45,158 bases of DNA from CAYSIX01 sp964431205 (GCA_964431205.1 CAYSIX010000004.1:1-45158), one strand, 5' to 3'; numbered from the stretch's first letter, positions 1-9,451 are shown. Program-made: numbers and translations. The notes: generated by a model from the sequence alone, not told the origin.

Positions 1-636
<636 letters not shown>

Positions 637-642
637 GCCGCA

Positions 643-671
643 ACTCTAGGCGAGTTCCACGGCCGGCACAA
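643..671 (-). promoter_or_regulatory. Putative leaderless promoter of trpB
   Basis: Read on the minus strand, TTGTGC (671-666) and TAGAGT (648-643) are separated by 17 nt, and only 6 nt lie between the -10-like box and the trpB ATG. Transcription would then start at or next to the start codon. This is a pattern match by eye, not an experimental promoter. Confidence 0.45.
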
Positions 672-687
672 CGATTCGGCGGGCGTG

Positions 688-1611
688 TCAGCGGGATCGC
701 GTGGCCCGGCTGGCGGCCGACCAAAGCCGCTCGACGTGCCGAAAGAACGGGCTCGACCCGCCGGCGGGGTACATCGCCGCCAGCCGCCGGCACGCCCGCT
801 CCGCCTCTTCGTACTGCCGGGCCTGGTACAGGTGGTAGGCGTTGCGGTACTCCTGCTCGACCGCGTCGATCAACTGCTGCTCGACGATCTGAAAGCGTCG
901 CTGATCGATCGCGTCCGGCAGCGTCTGCCCCGCCGTGTACTGCAGGGCGAGCTGGTAGGCCTCGTGCGCACGGTACAAGGCGTCCGGCGAGCTGCCGACC
1001 ATCGCGAACCGTTGCGACGCCTGACGCAGCGCCTCCTGCACGCGCGCCTCGTCCGGCGGCCGCTGCGGCAGCGACTCACGGATCTCCGCCCGCAGCTGCG
1101 AGATCGGGTACTCGCCGATCGTGTCGGTCGGCTGGGTCGAGCCGCCGTCGCGAAACACGCTCACGCCCACCATCACGCCGACGACGGCGACCAGGTACAC
1201 GCCGATCCCGCCCCAGATCAGCGTGCGACGCGAGAGCCACCGCCGCCCGGGCGACCGCGACTCGCCGGCCGGCGCCGGCGATGCCGATGCTCCGGCCTCG
1301 CCCCGCGTTTCCGGCAGCGGGCTGAGGCGCAACACCCTCTGCTCGCCGACGTGAACATCCACCGGGCGGCGAAGGGCCTGCTCGCGGTCCATCAGGTGAT
1401 GCCGGCCGACGATCGTGCCGTTCCACGACAGGTTGGTGAAGACCCAGCCGCCGTCGTCGCGGCGAAGCTCCGCGTGCCGGCGTGAGACGTAGGGCAGATC
1501 GATCACGATGTCGCAGTCGCCCGCCCGACCGATGCTCACCGGGCCGGCGTCGAACAGCAGCCGCCGCCCCGCCTGCGAACCGGCGAGGATCTGCACCTCG
1601 ATCGCGCTCAC
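688..1611 (-). CDS. FHA-domain membrane protein, last gene of the Tad-like run
   Basis: A 307-residue protein with an N-terminal FHA domain (about residues 4-95), a module that binds phosphothreonine peptides. The key positions look intact: GR at 28-29, SRRHA at 43-47 and NGT at 64-66. A proline- and alanine-rich linker follows, then one transmembrane helix (about 130-153), then an external helical region with TPR-like YHLYQARQYEEAERACRRL. The FHA domain would therefore face the cytoplasm. The GTG start at 1611 overlaps the stop of the upstream TadC gene (GTGA), implying translational coupling. The neighbours include a Ser/Thr kinase in the same run, so it is a plausible reader of phosphorylated pilus or secretion components; that role is inferred. 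A GTG one codon earlier is an alternative start. Confidence 0.85.
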   Translation of the reverse strand: MSAIEVQILAGSQAGRRLLFDAGPVSIGRAGDCDIVIDLPYVSRRHAELRRDDGGWVFTNLSWNGTIVGRHHLMDREQALRRPVDVHVGEQRVLRLSPLPETRGEAGASASPAPAGESRSPGRRWLSRRTLIWGGIGVYLVAVVGVMVGVSVFRDGGSTQPTDTIGEYPISQLRAEIRESLPQRPPDEARVQEALRQASQRFAMVGSSPDALYRAHEAYQLALQYTAGQTLPDAIDQRRFQIVEQQLIDAVEQEYRNAYHLYQARQYEEAERACRRLAAMYPAGGSSPFFRHVERLWSAASRATRSR

Positions 1612-2486
1612 CACAACCCTCCGGTCATCGCCCGCATCACCAGCGGCGCAAAGATCACGATCACCACCGCGATCAGGATCAGCGTCGACGGCAGCAGCAG
1701 CCTCAGGCTCGCCGACGCCGCGATCCGCTCGGCGCGGATGCTCCGAGCCGTGCGCAGCACGTCCGCCTGCGTCTTCAGCGACGCGGCCAGCGGCGTGCCC
1801 AGCCGCTCGGCCTGGATGATCGACGCGACCGCCGACCGCAGCGGCTCCAGCGGGATCCGATCCGCCAGCGCCGTCAGCGCCGCCGCCCGCGTCGCGCCCA
1901 GCTCGATCTCGTTGTTCATCAGGCTCAGCTCCCGGCTCAGGTCGTCGTCCGGCTGATCCCGTGTCACCGCCTCGACCGCCTCGGGAAAGCTCGCGCCCGC
2001 GCCCAGCGTCAGCGCCAGCAGGTCCAGCGTGTACGGCAACTGCCGTGCGATCCGCCGCACGCGACGCCGCGCCGCCTGCCGCAGGCTCCACAGCGGCGCG
2101 GCGAAACCCAACACCGCCGCCACCGGCACCGTCACGCCCAGCCACACGCCGTCCAGCCACAGCGACAGGCACGCGAACAACGCCGCCGCCAGCACGGCGC
2201 CGGGCCAGCACATCGCCAGATAGTCGTCCACCTCCCCGCCCAGCGGGTTGCCCGCCGCCTCCATGTCCCGACGCACCATGGCACGCAACCGCGGCACCGC
2301 CGTGTGCTCGGCCAGACGACGCCCGATCCGCCTCACCGGACCCAGCGCCGCGATGCCCCCGCCCGACCCCTCGCCGCTCCCGCCGCCCGTGACCTCGGCC
2401 GGCCGCGCTCGCAGCAGCCCCAGCGAGCCGCAGAACACCGCCGCGAACACCAGCCCGCTCAAGATCACCTGGATCAGCACCGCCAT
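1608..2486 (-). CDS. tadC: Tad pilus assembly membrane protein TadC-like (T2SSF domain)
   Basis: Inner-membrane platform protein of a Tad-type pilus, one of the two T2SSF-domain proteins that work with the CpaF ATPase. It has an N-terminal helix (MAVLIQVILSGLVFAAVF), a paired-helix region around residues 95-120, the conserved cytoplasmic stretch LPYTLDLLALTLGAGASF followed by ELGATRAAALTALADR and LGTPLAASLKTQADVLR, and a C-terminal hydrophobic helix. The ATG at 2486 is preferred because a GAGGCG box precedes it. An in-frame GTG at 2540, 9 nt after the stop of tadB, would add 18 residues. The gene sits directly after tadB and overlaps the next FHA gene by 4 nt. The tadB/tadC assignment is by order and family, since the two paralogs are similar. 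Confidence 0.88.
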   Translation of the reverse strand: MAVLIQVILSGLVFAAVFCGSLGLLRARPAEVTGGGSGEGSGGGIAALGPVRRIGRRLAEHTAVPRLRAMVRRDMEAAGNPLGGEVDDYLAMCWPGAVLAAALFACLSLWLDGVWLGVTVPVAAVLGFAAPLWSLRQAARRRVRRIARQLPYTLDLLALTLGAGASFPEAVEAVTRDQPDDDLSRELSLMNNEIELGATRAAALTALADRIPLEPLRSAVASIIQAERLGTPLAASLKTQADVLRTARSIRAERIAASASLRLLLPSTLILIAVVIVIFAPLVMRAMTGGLW

Positions 2487-2549
2487 TCGCTTACGCCTCA
2501 AAGCGCTCAGGACACCCGCCCGAGCCACACGTCGACTCACAGAGCCGTT

Positions 2550-3398
2550 CTACAGATCGACCGCCATGATCCGACGCATCCACACGAACGCCACGGCGAT
2601 CAGTGCGGCCACGGCCAGCAGGATCGCCCGGCCGGCCGGCTTTTCGAACAGCATCCCCACCGCCTCGGCGTCGATCAACCAGAGCATCAGCAGGAACACC
2701 ACGGGCATCGACGCCATCGCCGCCGCCTGGTAGCGCGTCTGCGCCGTCAGCGCGTCGAGCCGACCCTCCATCCGATGGATGTCGCGGATCGAGGTCGCCA
2801 GCCGGTCGAGGCTCTCGGCGACGTCGCCGCCGCGGCGTCGGTGCACGTCCACGGCCGTGAACGCGAGCTGCAGCAGCGGCGAGCCGCCGCGTTGAGCCGC
2901 GTGTCGCATCGCCTGGCCCAGGTCCATGCCCAGTTCATATTCACGCAGCACGGCCGCGAACTCCTGCTGGATCGGCCCGCGGTAATGCCGGGTGATCAGC
3001 TCCATCGCGGCGGTCAGGTTCAGCCCCGCGCGCACGCCCGAGGCCAGCGTGCCCAGCGCGTCGACGAGCTGCCGCTCCAGCTCCCGCACCCGCCGCACGC
3101 GCACGTACTCGATCACCAGCGGCGGGACGCCGAGCGTCAGCCCCGCGGCGACCAGCCCCGCCAGCACGTGCCCGACCAGCACCGTCACGATCAGCCCCAC
3201 GCACGCGCCGCCGCCGACGGTCAGCCACGTGATCGTCCGCGGGTCGACCTCCGTTGCCAGGCGGCTGCGCATCGTCTGCGCCAGCCGCGCCTCCATCCGC
3301 CGCACCCACGCGCCGAGCTGGGTCGAGCCGTGACGCACGAGCAGGTACGCGGCGGCGAACGTGAGGGCTGAGATGAGGATGCGTGCGAGGATGTCCAT
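2550..3398 (-). CDS. tadB: Tad pilus assembly membrane protein TadB-like (T2SSF domain)
   Basis: A 282-residue inner-membrane protein of the type II secretion F superfamily. In Tad systems TadB and TadC form the membrane platform that the ATPase acts on. It begins with a helix (ILISALTFAAAYLLV), has a second hydrophobic pair near residues 55-90, the conserved T2SSF stretch LVDALGTLASGVRAGLNL with ALREYELGMDLGQAMRH-like sequence, and closes with two C-terminal helices (AAAMASMPVVFLLMLWLI and AILLAVAALIAVAFVW). It lies 25 nt downstream of the FHA-CpaF ATPase gene and 63 nt upstream of the preferred tadC start, consistent with one operon. Confidence 0.88.
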   Translation of the reverse strand: MDILARILISALTFAAAYLLVRHGSTQLGAWVRRMEARLAQTMRSRLATEVDPRTITWLTVGGGACVGLIVTVLVGHVLAGLVAAGLTLGVPPLVIEYVRVRRVRELERQLVDALGTLASGVRAGLNLTAAMELITRHYRGPIQQEFAAVLREYELGMDLGQAMRHAAQRGGSPLLQLAFTAVDVHRRRGGDVAESLDRLATSIRDIHRMEGRLDALTAQTRYQAAAMASMPVVFLLMLWLIDAEAVGMLFEKPAGRAILLAVAALIAVAFVWMRRIMAVDL

Positions 3399-3423
3399 GG
3401 CGGCGGTTCCCGCATCGGGTCGG

Positions 3424-5283
3424 TCAGATGAACACGTCGGGGCTGATGTGGCCGGCGTCGACCATGCGTTGGGCGAAGGTGGGCAGGTAGCCGGTGTGCC
3501 GCAGGCGGGGGCTGTCGTGGCCGGGCAGGTGGAACACGTCGTGCAGCTCGACCTGTCCGGTGACGGGGTGGACGCCGGTGACCTCGGAGATGTGCGTAAT
3601 CCGTCGGCGGCCGTCGGCGAGCCGCGCGATCTGTACGACCACGTCCAGGGCGGAGCTGATCTGCTCGCGGATCGCGTGCATGGGGATGTCCAGGGCCATC
3701 AGGACCAGCGTCTCGAGTCGTTTGATCGCGTCGATCGGTGTGTTGGCGTGGAGGGTGGAGAGCGAGCCGTCGTGTCCGGTGTTCATGGCCTGGAGCATGT
3801 CCAGCGCCTCGGGCCCGCGGACCTCGCCGACGAGGATGCGGTCCGGGCGCATGCGAAGGGCGTTGCGGACCAGGTCGCGGATGGTGTACCCGCCGCGGCC
3901 CTCGATGTTCGCCGGCCGGCCCTCGAGCCGGACCACGTGCGGCTGCGGCAGGTTCAGCTCCGCCGACTCCTCGATGGTGATGATGCGTTCACGGCGTTCG
4001 GCAAAACCCGCGAGGATGTTCATCAGCGTCGTCTTGCCCGACGCCGTGCCCCCGCAGATCACCAGGTTGCACCGGTGCACGACGCAGGCGCGCAGGAACG
4101 CGGCGCACCCGGCGCTGAGCGTCTGGCGCTCGATCAGGTCGTCCATCGTGAACGGGACCCAGCCGAAGCGGCGGATCGTCAGGCACGGCCCGACCAGCGA
4201 CAGCGGGGGGATGATCGCGTGGACCCGGCTGCCGTCGACCAGCCTGGCGTCGACCAGCGGCGTGGACGTGTCCACCCGGCGGCCGATCGGCGCCAGGATC
4301 CGCTCGATCACCGCCAGCAGCAGCTCCTCGGAGAAGAAGCTGCGCGTGGTCGGCTCGATCACGCCGTTCTTCTCGATATAGATCCGGTCCGGGCCGACGA
4401 CCATGATCTCGCTGACGTTGGGCATCTCGATCAGGTCCTGCAGCGGCCCCAGGCCGAACAGCACGTCCGTGATGTCCTTCATCAAGGTGCGGAGTAACAC
4501 GTAATCGCGCAGCGGTCGCTCGATCGCGCGGAGCTGCCGGCGGACGACCTCGTCGAAGCGTTGCTCGGCCAGGGCCAGGTCGTCGTGCAGGCGGGCGGGC
4601 TCCAGCAGCAGCGGCAGTCGATCGACGAACGAGCTGACCAGCGCGTGCAGGTTTCGCTCCTGCTCGGGATCGAGGGTGCGTTCGTCGGCGTCCCGGTAGT
4701 CGGTGGGCACGCGGCCCTGCGCCTGGCGGATAATCTCGGCCATGACCAGCCGGCGCAGGTGCTCACAAAGGGCGTGCTCGACCAGTCGCGGCTCCATCTG
4801 CTCGAGCCGGGCGCGGATGAGCTGGGCGAGCTGGGACTGGACCTGCTCGACGACCGCCGGGTCGTTGCGTCGCACGCCGGTGGCGCGCAGGTTCATGCGT
4901 TCGAGCAGCTCGGCGTGGATGGATTGCTCCAGCTCGAGCAGCTCGCGCTGATCGCGGTGCGGGCGTGACTCGGCGGCGTCGGTGGGACGGGCGTCGGCGA
5001 GGGGGATCAGCGAGAACGGGCCGAGCTGCAGCTCGTCGCCGAAGGCGATCGGGGTCGGGTCGCCCGGGGTCAGGTGCCGGCCGGCCCAGAGCGTGCCGGC
5101 GTGGGTGAGCGCCTCGGCGACAAGCTGCTGGCCGCGGCGGCTGATCCGCAGGTGACGCCGCGCCACGAATGGGTTTTCCAGCACGATCGTGCAGTCTCCG
5201 TCCCGGCCGACCGTGAGGCTGTCGCCCTCGACCTGAATCGTGCGGCGTTCGTTGCGGCTGTGATCGAGCAGGAGCAGTTGCAT
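3424..5283 (-). CDS. cpaF: FHA-CpaF fusion ATPase of the Tad-like locus
   Basis: A type II/IV secretion ATPase of the CpaF/TadA family with an extra N-terminal FHA domain. CpaF proteins hydrolyse ATP on the inner face of the membrane to drive pilin extrusion. Residues about 1-90 form the FHA fold: GR at 26-27 and RRH at 42-44 are kept, but the usual serine (41) and the NG-loop asparagine (62) are both alanine, so phosphopeptide binding may be weakened or changed. A helical linker leads to the CpaF part, with KNGVIEPTTRSF, Walker A GGTASGKTT (about 408-416) and VGEVRGPEALDML (about 482-494), followed by HDGSLSTLHANTP. The ATG at 5283 overlaps the cpaB stop (TGATG); a GTG one codon earlier is possible. 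At 619 residues it is longer than ordinary CpaF, as expected for the fusion. Confidence 0.92.
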   Translation of the reverse strand: MQLLLLDHSRNERRTIQVEGDSLTVGRDGDCTIVLENPFVARRHLRISRRGQQLVAEALTHAGTLWAGRHLTPGDPTPIAFGDELQLGPFSLIPLADARPTDAAESRPHRDQRELLELEQSIHAELLERMNLRATGVRRNDPAVVEQVQSQLAQLIRARLEQMEPRLVEHALCEHLRRLVMAEIIRQAQGRVPTDYRDADERTLDPEQERNLHALVSSFVDRLPLLLEPARLHDDLALAEQRFDEVVRRQLRAIERPLRDYVLLRTLMKDITDVLFGLGPLQDLIEMPNVSEIMVVGPDRIYIEKNGVIEPTTRSFFSEELLLAVIERILAPIGRRVDTSTPLVDARLVDGSRVHAIIPPLSLVGPCLTIRRFGWVPFTMDDLIERQTLSAGCAAFLRACVVHRCNLVICGGTASGKTTLMNILAGFAERRERIITIEESAELNLPQPHVVRLEGRPANIEGRGGYTIRDLVRNALRMRPDRILVGEVRGPEALDMLQAMNTGHDGSLSTLHANTPIDAIKRLETLVLMALDIPMHAIREQISSALDVVVQIARLADGRRRITHISEVTGVHPVTGQVELHDVFHLPGHDSPRLRHTGYLPTFAQRMVDAGHISPDVFI

Positions 5284-6074
5284 CACTCGGGTAGGCGTCC
5301 CATGGTGGCCCGCGAACGCAGCAGGTCCATCACCTCGGGGTTGATCCCGCCGGTGGGGATCTTGGGCGTCTCGGTCGCGCCCGGGTTACGCACAAACAGG
5401 ATGAAGTCGGAGACGGCCAGCTCGCGGATCATCGCCAGCGCGGTCGCCTGCTGCGGCGAGACCTCGATGCTGATCGTCTCGTAGCCGCGCCGCGGCCCGC
5501 CGCTGTCGCCCGAGGCCTGTTCGTCGGCCAGCGTCCAGTCCCCGACCGCCATCACCCGGACCCGCTCGAGCACGGGCAGCACCGCCGTGGCCCCGCCGCT
5601 GCCGCTGAACAGGGCCTCGACGTCCACGAACATCCCCGGACGCAGGTACCCCGGCTGGCTGCGGCGATCCACGGGGATGGTCACCAGCCGCTTGCCCGTG
5701 GTGATCATCTGCGCGAACGCCTGGGTCGTCGGCGCCGTGAACAGGTCGTGCCGGAGGATGTCGTTGCGGTTCGCCTGGCGGCGCAGCGTCTCGCCGATCC
5801 GTGCCGCCAGGCCGTCCTCGGTCACCGCGTCGTTGAACGCCTCGCGGAATGTCATGGGCACCGAGACGCCGTCGACGTCGCGCTCGGTCAGCGTGTCGCC
5901 GGCCCGCAGCGACCGGTTCAGCCGGTACACGGTGAACGACGCTTCGCTGGCCTGGCGACGCATCCACTCGACGTACCCGTTGAGCAGCACCACGGCGGCG
6001 ACGGCCAGGATCAGCGACAGCAGGACGAGGCGTCGCTGATCGGTGGGGGGGCGTGTTGGGGCGGTGCTCGCCAT
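5283..6074 (-). CDS. cpaB: CpaB/RcpC family pilus assembly protein
   Basis: CpaB (RcpC) is the inner-membrane-anchored periplasmic protein of Tad pili, thought to contact the secretin and peptidoglycan. This one has a short cytoplasmic leader, one membrane helix (LVLLSLILAVAAVVLLNGYV), and then a SAF-type domain beginning with the typical stretch about YRLNRSLRAGDTLTERDV. A beta-rich region follows with VTIPVDRRSQPGYLRPGMFVD, characteristic of the family. The ATG at 6074 is chosen; an in-frame GTG at 6086 would add four residues and neither has a strong ribosome-binding site. The end is coupled to the FHA-CpaF gene by TGATG. A 14-bp palindrome (6101-6114) lies just upstream. No secretin partner (CpaC/RcpA) is found in the window. 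Confidence 0.88.
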   Translation of the reverse strand: MASTAPTRPPTDQRRLVLLSLILAVAAVVLLNGYVEWMRRQASEASFTVYRLNRSLRAGDTLTERDVDGVSVPMTFREAFNDAVTEDGLAARIGETLRRQANRNDILRHDLFTAPTTQAFAQMITTGKRLVTIPVDRRSQPGYLRPGMFVDVEALFSGSGGATAVLPVLERVRVMAVGDWTLADEQASGDSGGPRRGYETISIEVSPQQATALAMIRELAVSDFILFVRNPGATETPKIPTGGINPEVMDLLRSRATMGRLPE

Positions 6075-6100
6075 CGTGGGGCTCACGAGTCGGGGGCCGG

Positions 6101-6114
6101 CTGACCCGGGTCAG
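6101..6114. promoter_or_regulatory. 14-bp perfect palindrome upstream of cpaB
   Basis: CTGACCCGGGTCAG is a perfect palindrome in the 166-nt gap between the kinase stop and the cpaB start. This is the longest gap inside the Tad-like run. It may be an operator or a short hairpin marking a transcription boundary. No T-run follows on the coding strand, so a classical terminator is unlikely. The rest of the gap shows no gene. Confidence 0.35.
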
Positions 6115-6240
6115 GTTAGCGGTTCACGGAGGATCGGGCCATGTGGAGCGGGGGTGGCCCACGCCGCCGATCGCGGGTGGGCGGTGTGTGGGCATCTGAC
6201 GTCCGCGGCCCGCGGATCGGGCGCGGCGGCCGGCGTCGGA

Positions 6241-8880
6241 TCAATCGGACGATTCCGTACCGGTGGACGCCTCCAGCTCGGCGAGGATCGTGCGGACCTG
6301 GTCGGACGGACGGATCTGCTCGGCCGAGCGCAGCAGGGCCTTGGCGCCGTCCAGCTCGTTGAGGGCGATGTAGCCGCGGGCCTGGGCCAGCAGGTGCTCG
6401 TACTCGGTGTCGTCGAGCAGGGCGCGGACCTCGGGCGTGTCCAGGACGCGCTGGGCGGCGAGGTAGCGTTCCTTGGCGCGACCGAAATCGCCGTTGTCAC
6501 GCGCCTCGTCCCCGGCGGCGAGGAGCTGTTGGTATTCACGCCGCGCCCCGAGTTGCTCTTCGATCTCGGGGAGGCGGGGATGGGTCGGGTCCAGCTCGCG
6601 GAGCTGGCGCAGGGCGGTCGTGGCGTCGTCGATGCGACCGGCCTGGAGGGCGGCCAGGGCGCGGGCGACGGCGAGCTGCGTGCGCAGGGCGTAGCCCTGG
6701 CCGCTTCGCGCGCGGCTGTCGTTGTTCCATCCGTCGGTGAGGCGATCGGCCAGCAGCCGCTCGTACAGGCCCGCCGCCGCGGCGTACTCGCCCTCGCGCA
6801 GGGCTTGTTCGGCCGCCGCCGCCAGCGTCTCGGCGCGGTCGGCCGACGTCAGCCGCTCCAGCGCCTGCCTCGCCGCCGAGTTCTCGTGCAGGCTCAGCGA
6901 CCGGGTCAGCGCCTGCCGCGCCGCGGCGGTCTGACCCTGCTGCAGCAGCTCGATGCCACGCTCGTACGCGATCCGACTGCGCAGCTCGTTGACGCGCTGG
7001 GCGATCGCCGGGTCGTCGCGGGCGCGCAACGCCCGCTCGTAGGCGATCAGCGCTTCGGTCAGGTTGCCCGCGGCTTCCTCGGCCAGACCCCGGTTCGCCG
7101 CCTCCTCGAACCGCTGTCGCTGCACCAGCGATTCGTGCAGCGACTGGAGCTGGCGGGTGTGCATCTGGTTCAACGACTCGCGCAGCAGCGCGATCGCGCC
7201 GGACAGGCGTCCCTGGGCCACCAGCTCGTGCGCCCGCTCGACGATCTGCTCGCTCTTGATCTGCGTGCGTCGCGCGGCCAGGTCGGCGTACAGCGACCGC
7301 AGCTCGTCCCGTTGGGCGGGGCTGAGCACCAGCGACTGCAACGCGTCCAGGTCCGCCTGCGCCGCCTCGAGCCGTCCGTCGGCGATGTGCTGCTTGATCG
7401 CCTGCGTCGCCAGGCGGAACGTCGCCAGGTCCGCGGCCTTTCGCAGCGCGTCCTCGAGCTGGAAGCGATCGGCGCGGTCCAGCTCCCGCGCCTCTTGCAG
7501 CAGCGGGTAGGCTTGCTCGTAGTCGTCGTCTTCCAGGGCGCGCATGCCCCGGACGGCCAGCAGCCCCGCGCGGGCCGTGGTCCCGAACGTCGTCTTGTCC
7601 GACCAGTTGGCCTCCAGTGCGCGAAGCGTGGCTTCGGCCTCGGCCCAGTCACCGCCGCGGAACTGATCGATCGCGTCGATCAGTCGGGTCTCGGCTTGCT
7701 GGCGCGCGGCGACGCGCTGCGCCTGGTGGTTGACGACCAGGCCGCCCACGCCGACCGCCACGAGCAGGATCGCCGCGGCGAGCCACCAGCCTCGGTGAAA
7801 TCGCCGCGGGGTCGGCAGCGGCGCGGTGCGTGCGGCCAGAGATTCGGATGAGCCCGGCGGCGGTCCGTCGCCCTGGCTCGCGCTGGCGGCCTGGGGCGAG
7901 AGCCACAGCGGCTCGGTCGCCGTCTCGGGAACGGGCCCGCGGCCGCCGTCGATCGTCTGTCGAAGCCGTCCCACCGCCGTGAGCACGTCCTGAGCCGAGC
8001 CGAGGCGCTTGGCCGGGTCCTTTTCCAGCAGCCGGGCGATCAGCTCGACGAGGCCCTCATCCAGGTCGGGCTTGCACTCGCTCAGGCGCGGGGCGGCGGC
8101 GCGCTCGTTGGTGTGCCAGCGAAGCCAGCGCAGGGCCTCGCGCTGCTCGTCGCGGTCGCGGGGCACAAAGACGCGCTCGAAGGCGTCGCGACCGGCGAGC
8201 ATCTCGAAGCCGATCAGCCCCAGCGAGTAGAGGTCGGCGCGGGCGTCGGCCGGGTCGCCGCGCAGACGTTCGGGCGCCATGTAGCGGACCGACCCGACGC
8301 GCATGGCGGTGGCGGCCTCGTCGCCGACGGCCAGACCGAAGTCGCCCAGCTTCAGCCCGCCCGTCCGTGGCAGCAGGATGTTGGAAGGCTTGAGGTCGCG
8401 GTGCTGGACGCCGTGGCGGTGCAGGCTGTTCAGAGCGCTGGCGGTGGCCGCGAGGATCCCCAGCGCCCGGCGGACGGCCAGGCCGTCACGCTTGCGGTGC
8501 AGGACCTGCTCGAGACTCGGCCCGTCCACCCACTCGTAGGCGACCCACGCGGCGTGGGTGTGTTCGTCGCTGATGTCCACCATCCGGATCAGGTGGACCT
8601 GATCGTCCGGCGTCAGGGCCGCGTGAATCCGCCGCTCGACCGCCAGCCGCTCGGTGGGCGGCGTGGGATCGTCGACGTCGGTGGGCAGGAGCTGCTTGAG
8701 CGCGACGAGCTGGCCACTCTGCGGCTCGCGGGCCCGATAAACGATCGCGTCGTGACCGCGATGGCAGACACGCTCGATCTTGAAGCGTCCCACCCGGTGG
8801 CCGGGCGGCAACGGTCGCGGCTGATTCGCCGCCGGCCGGCGTTGGGCAGATTGACCCGGGGCTTGGATCATGCCTGTCAT
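6241..8880 (-). CDS. Membrane Ser/Thr protein kinase with C-terminal TPR domain
   Basis: A Hanks-type protein kinase of 879 residues. The kinase domain (about 30-305) has the ATP lysine in VALK (K62), catalytic loop HRDLKPSN (D162, K164, N167), DFG (D180) and APERL. The glycine-rich loop is unusual: where GxGxxG is expected the sequence reads CHRGHDAIVY. A single membrane helix (about 365-383) follows, then some 480 residues of helical TPR-like repeats outside the membrane, with recurring A-L-x-x-L-x patterns. It sits between the prepilin peptidase gene (1-nt gap, TAG-G-ATG) and cpaB, and two FHA-domain proteins lie downstream in the same run, so it probably phosphorylates parts of the Tad-like apparatus; that substrate link is inferred. 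An alternative ATG lies three codons in. Confidence 0.93.
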   Translation of the reverse strand: MTGMIQAPGQSAQRRPAANQPRPLPPGHRVGRFKIERVCHRGHDAIVYRAREPQSGQLVALKQLLPTDVDDPTPPTERLAVERRIHAALTPDDQVHLIRMVDISDEHTHAAWVAYEWVDGPSLEQVLHRKRDGLAVRRALGILAATASALNSLHRHGVQHRDLKPSNILLPRTGGLKLGDFGLAVGDEAATAMRVGSVRYMAPERLRGDPADARADLYSLGLIGFEMLAGRDAFERVFVPRDRDEQREALRWLRWHTNERAAAPRLSECKPDLDEGLVELIARLLEKDPAKRLGSAQDVLTAVGRLRQTIDGGRGPVPETATEPLWLSPQAASASQGDGPPPGSSESLAARTAPLPTPRRFHRGWWLAAAILLVAVGVGGLVVNHQAQRVAARQQAETRLIDAIDQFRGGDWAEAEATLRALEANWSDKTTFGTTARAGLLAVRGMRALEDDDYEQAYPLLQEARELDRADRFQLEDALRKAADLATFRLATQAIKQHIADGRLEAAQADLDALQSLVLSPAQRDELRSLYADLAARRTQIKSEQIVERAHELVAQGRLSGAIALLRESLNQMHTRQLQSLHESLVQRQRFEEAANRGLAEEAAGNLTEALIAYERALRARDDPAIAQRVNELRSRIAYERGIELLQQGQTAAARQALTRSLSLHENSAARQALERLTSADRAETLAAAAEQALREGEYAAAAGLYERLLADRLTDGWNNDSRARSGQGYALRTQLAVARALAALQAGRIDDATTALRQLRELDPTHPRLPEIEEQLGARREYQQLLAAGDEARDNGDFGRAKERYLAAQRVLDTPEVRALLDDTEYEHLLAQARGYIALNELDGAKALLRSAEQIRPSDQVRTILAELEASTGTESSD

Positions 8881-8881
8881 C

Positions 8882-9451
8882 CTAGACCGTCAGCCAGGCC
8901 CACGGGGTTTGCAGGGCCAGCAGGTGCTCGGCGCCGGCGAGCAGGCCGCCGCACGCGATCGCCAGCCCGAAGGGCACCCTGGGACTGTCATCGGGCAGGT
9001 CCGGCCGGCGCTTGGCCGCCAGCATCAGCGCGGCGCCCGCCAGCCGCGTCGCCGTCTGACGCGCCAGCCCGTGCCGTACGACCTGGACCAGCGCCAGCAC
9101 CACGGCCAGCAGCAGCGCGTACACCGTCGTGCCGAGCACGACCTGCCAGGACGCGCTGACGGCACCGACGGCGGCCATCAGCTTGACGTCCCCGCCGCCG
9201 ATCCCCCCGGCGTAAAACGCCGCCCCGTAGGGAATCAATCCGCACAGCATCCCGAGAACCGAAGCGCCCGCGGCGTGCCCGAGGTCCTCGCCGCCGCCAC
9301 CCCACAGACCCACGAGCGTCCAGCCGAGCAGGCCCGCGGCGATCGCCGGCAGGGTCAGCCAGTTGGGCACCCGCCCGGTGGTGGCGTCGGTCGCCGCCGC
9401 CGTCACCAGCACGCCGGCCAGCAGGATGTACGCCATCGACTCAGCCGCCAT
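8882..9451 (-). CDS. cpaA: Prepilin peptidase (A24 family, CpaA/TadV type)
   Basis: A 189-residue polytopic membrane aspartic protease that removes the leader peptide of Tad pilins at the cytoplasmic face. Both catalytic aspartates of the A24 family are in place: D22 in the TDATTGRVPN motif and D88 in GGGDVKL. It lacks the N-terminal methyltransferase domain of the larger PilD enzymes, as is usual for CpaA/TadV. Its position, 54 nt after a pilin-like gene and one base before the kinase, fits processing of the two nearby pilin-like proteins. The ATG at 9451 is used; a second ATG five codons later is possible. Confidence 0.92.
   Translation of the reverse strand: MAAESMAYILLAGVLVTAAATDATTGRVPNWLTLPAIAAGLLGWTLVGLWGGGGEDLGHAAGASVLGMLCGLIPYGAAFYAGGIGGGDVKLMAAVGAVSASWQVVLGTTVYALLLAVVLALVQVVRHGLARQTATRLAGAALMLAAKRRPDLPDDSPRVPFGLAIACGGLLAGAEHLLALQTPWAWLTV

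Noticed and set aside
6043..7851. 602-codon plus-strand frame opposite the kinase gene
   Set aside because: Antisense shadow; the minus strand carries intact kinase motifs and TPRs.
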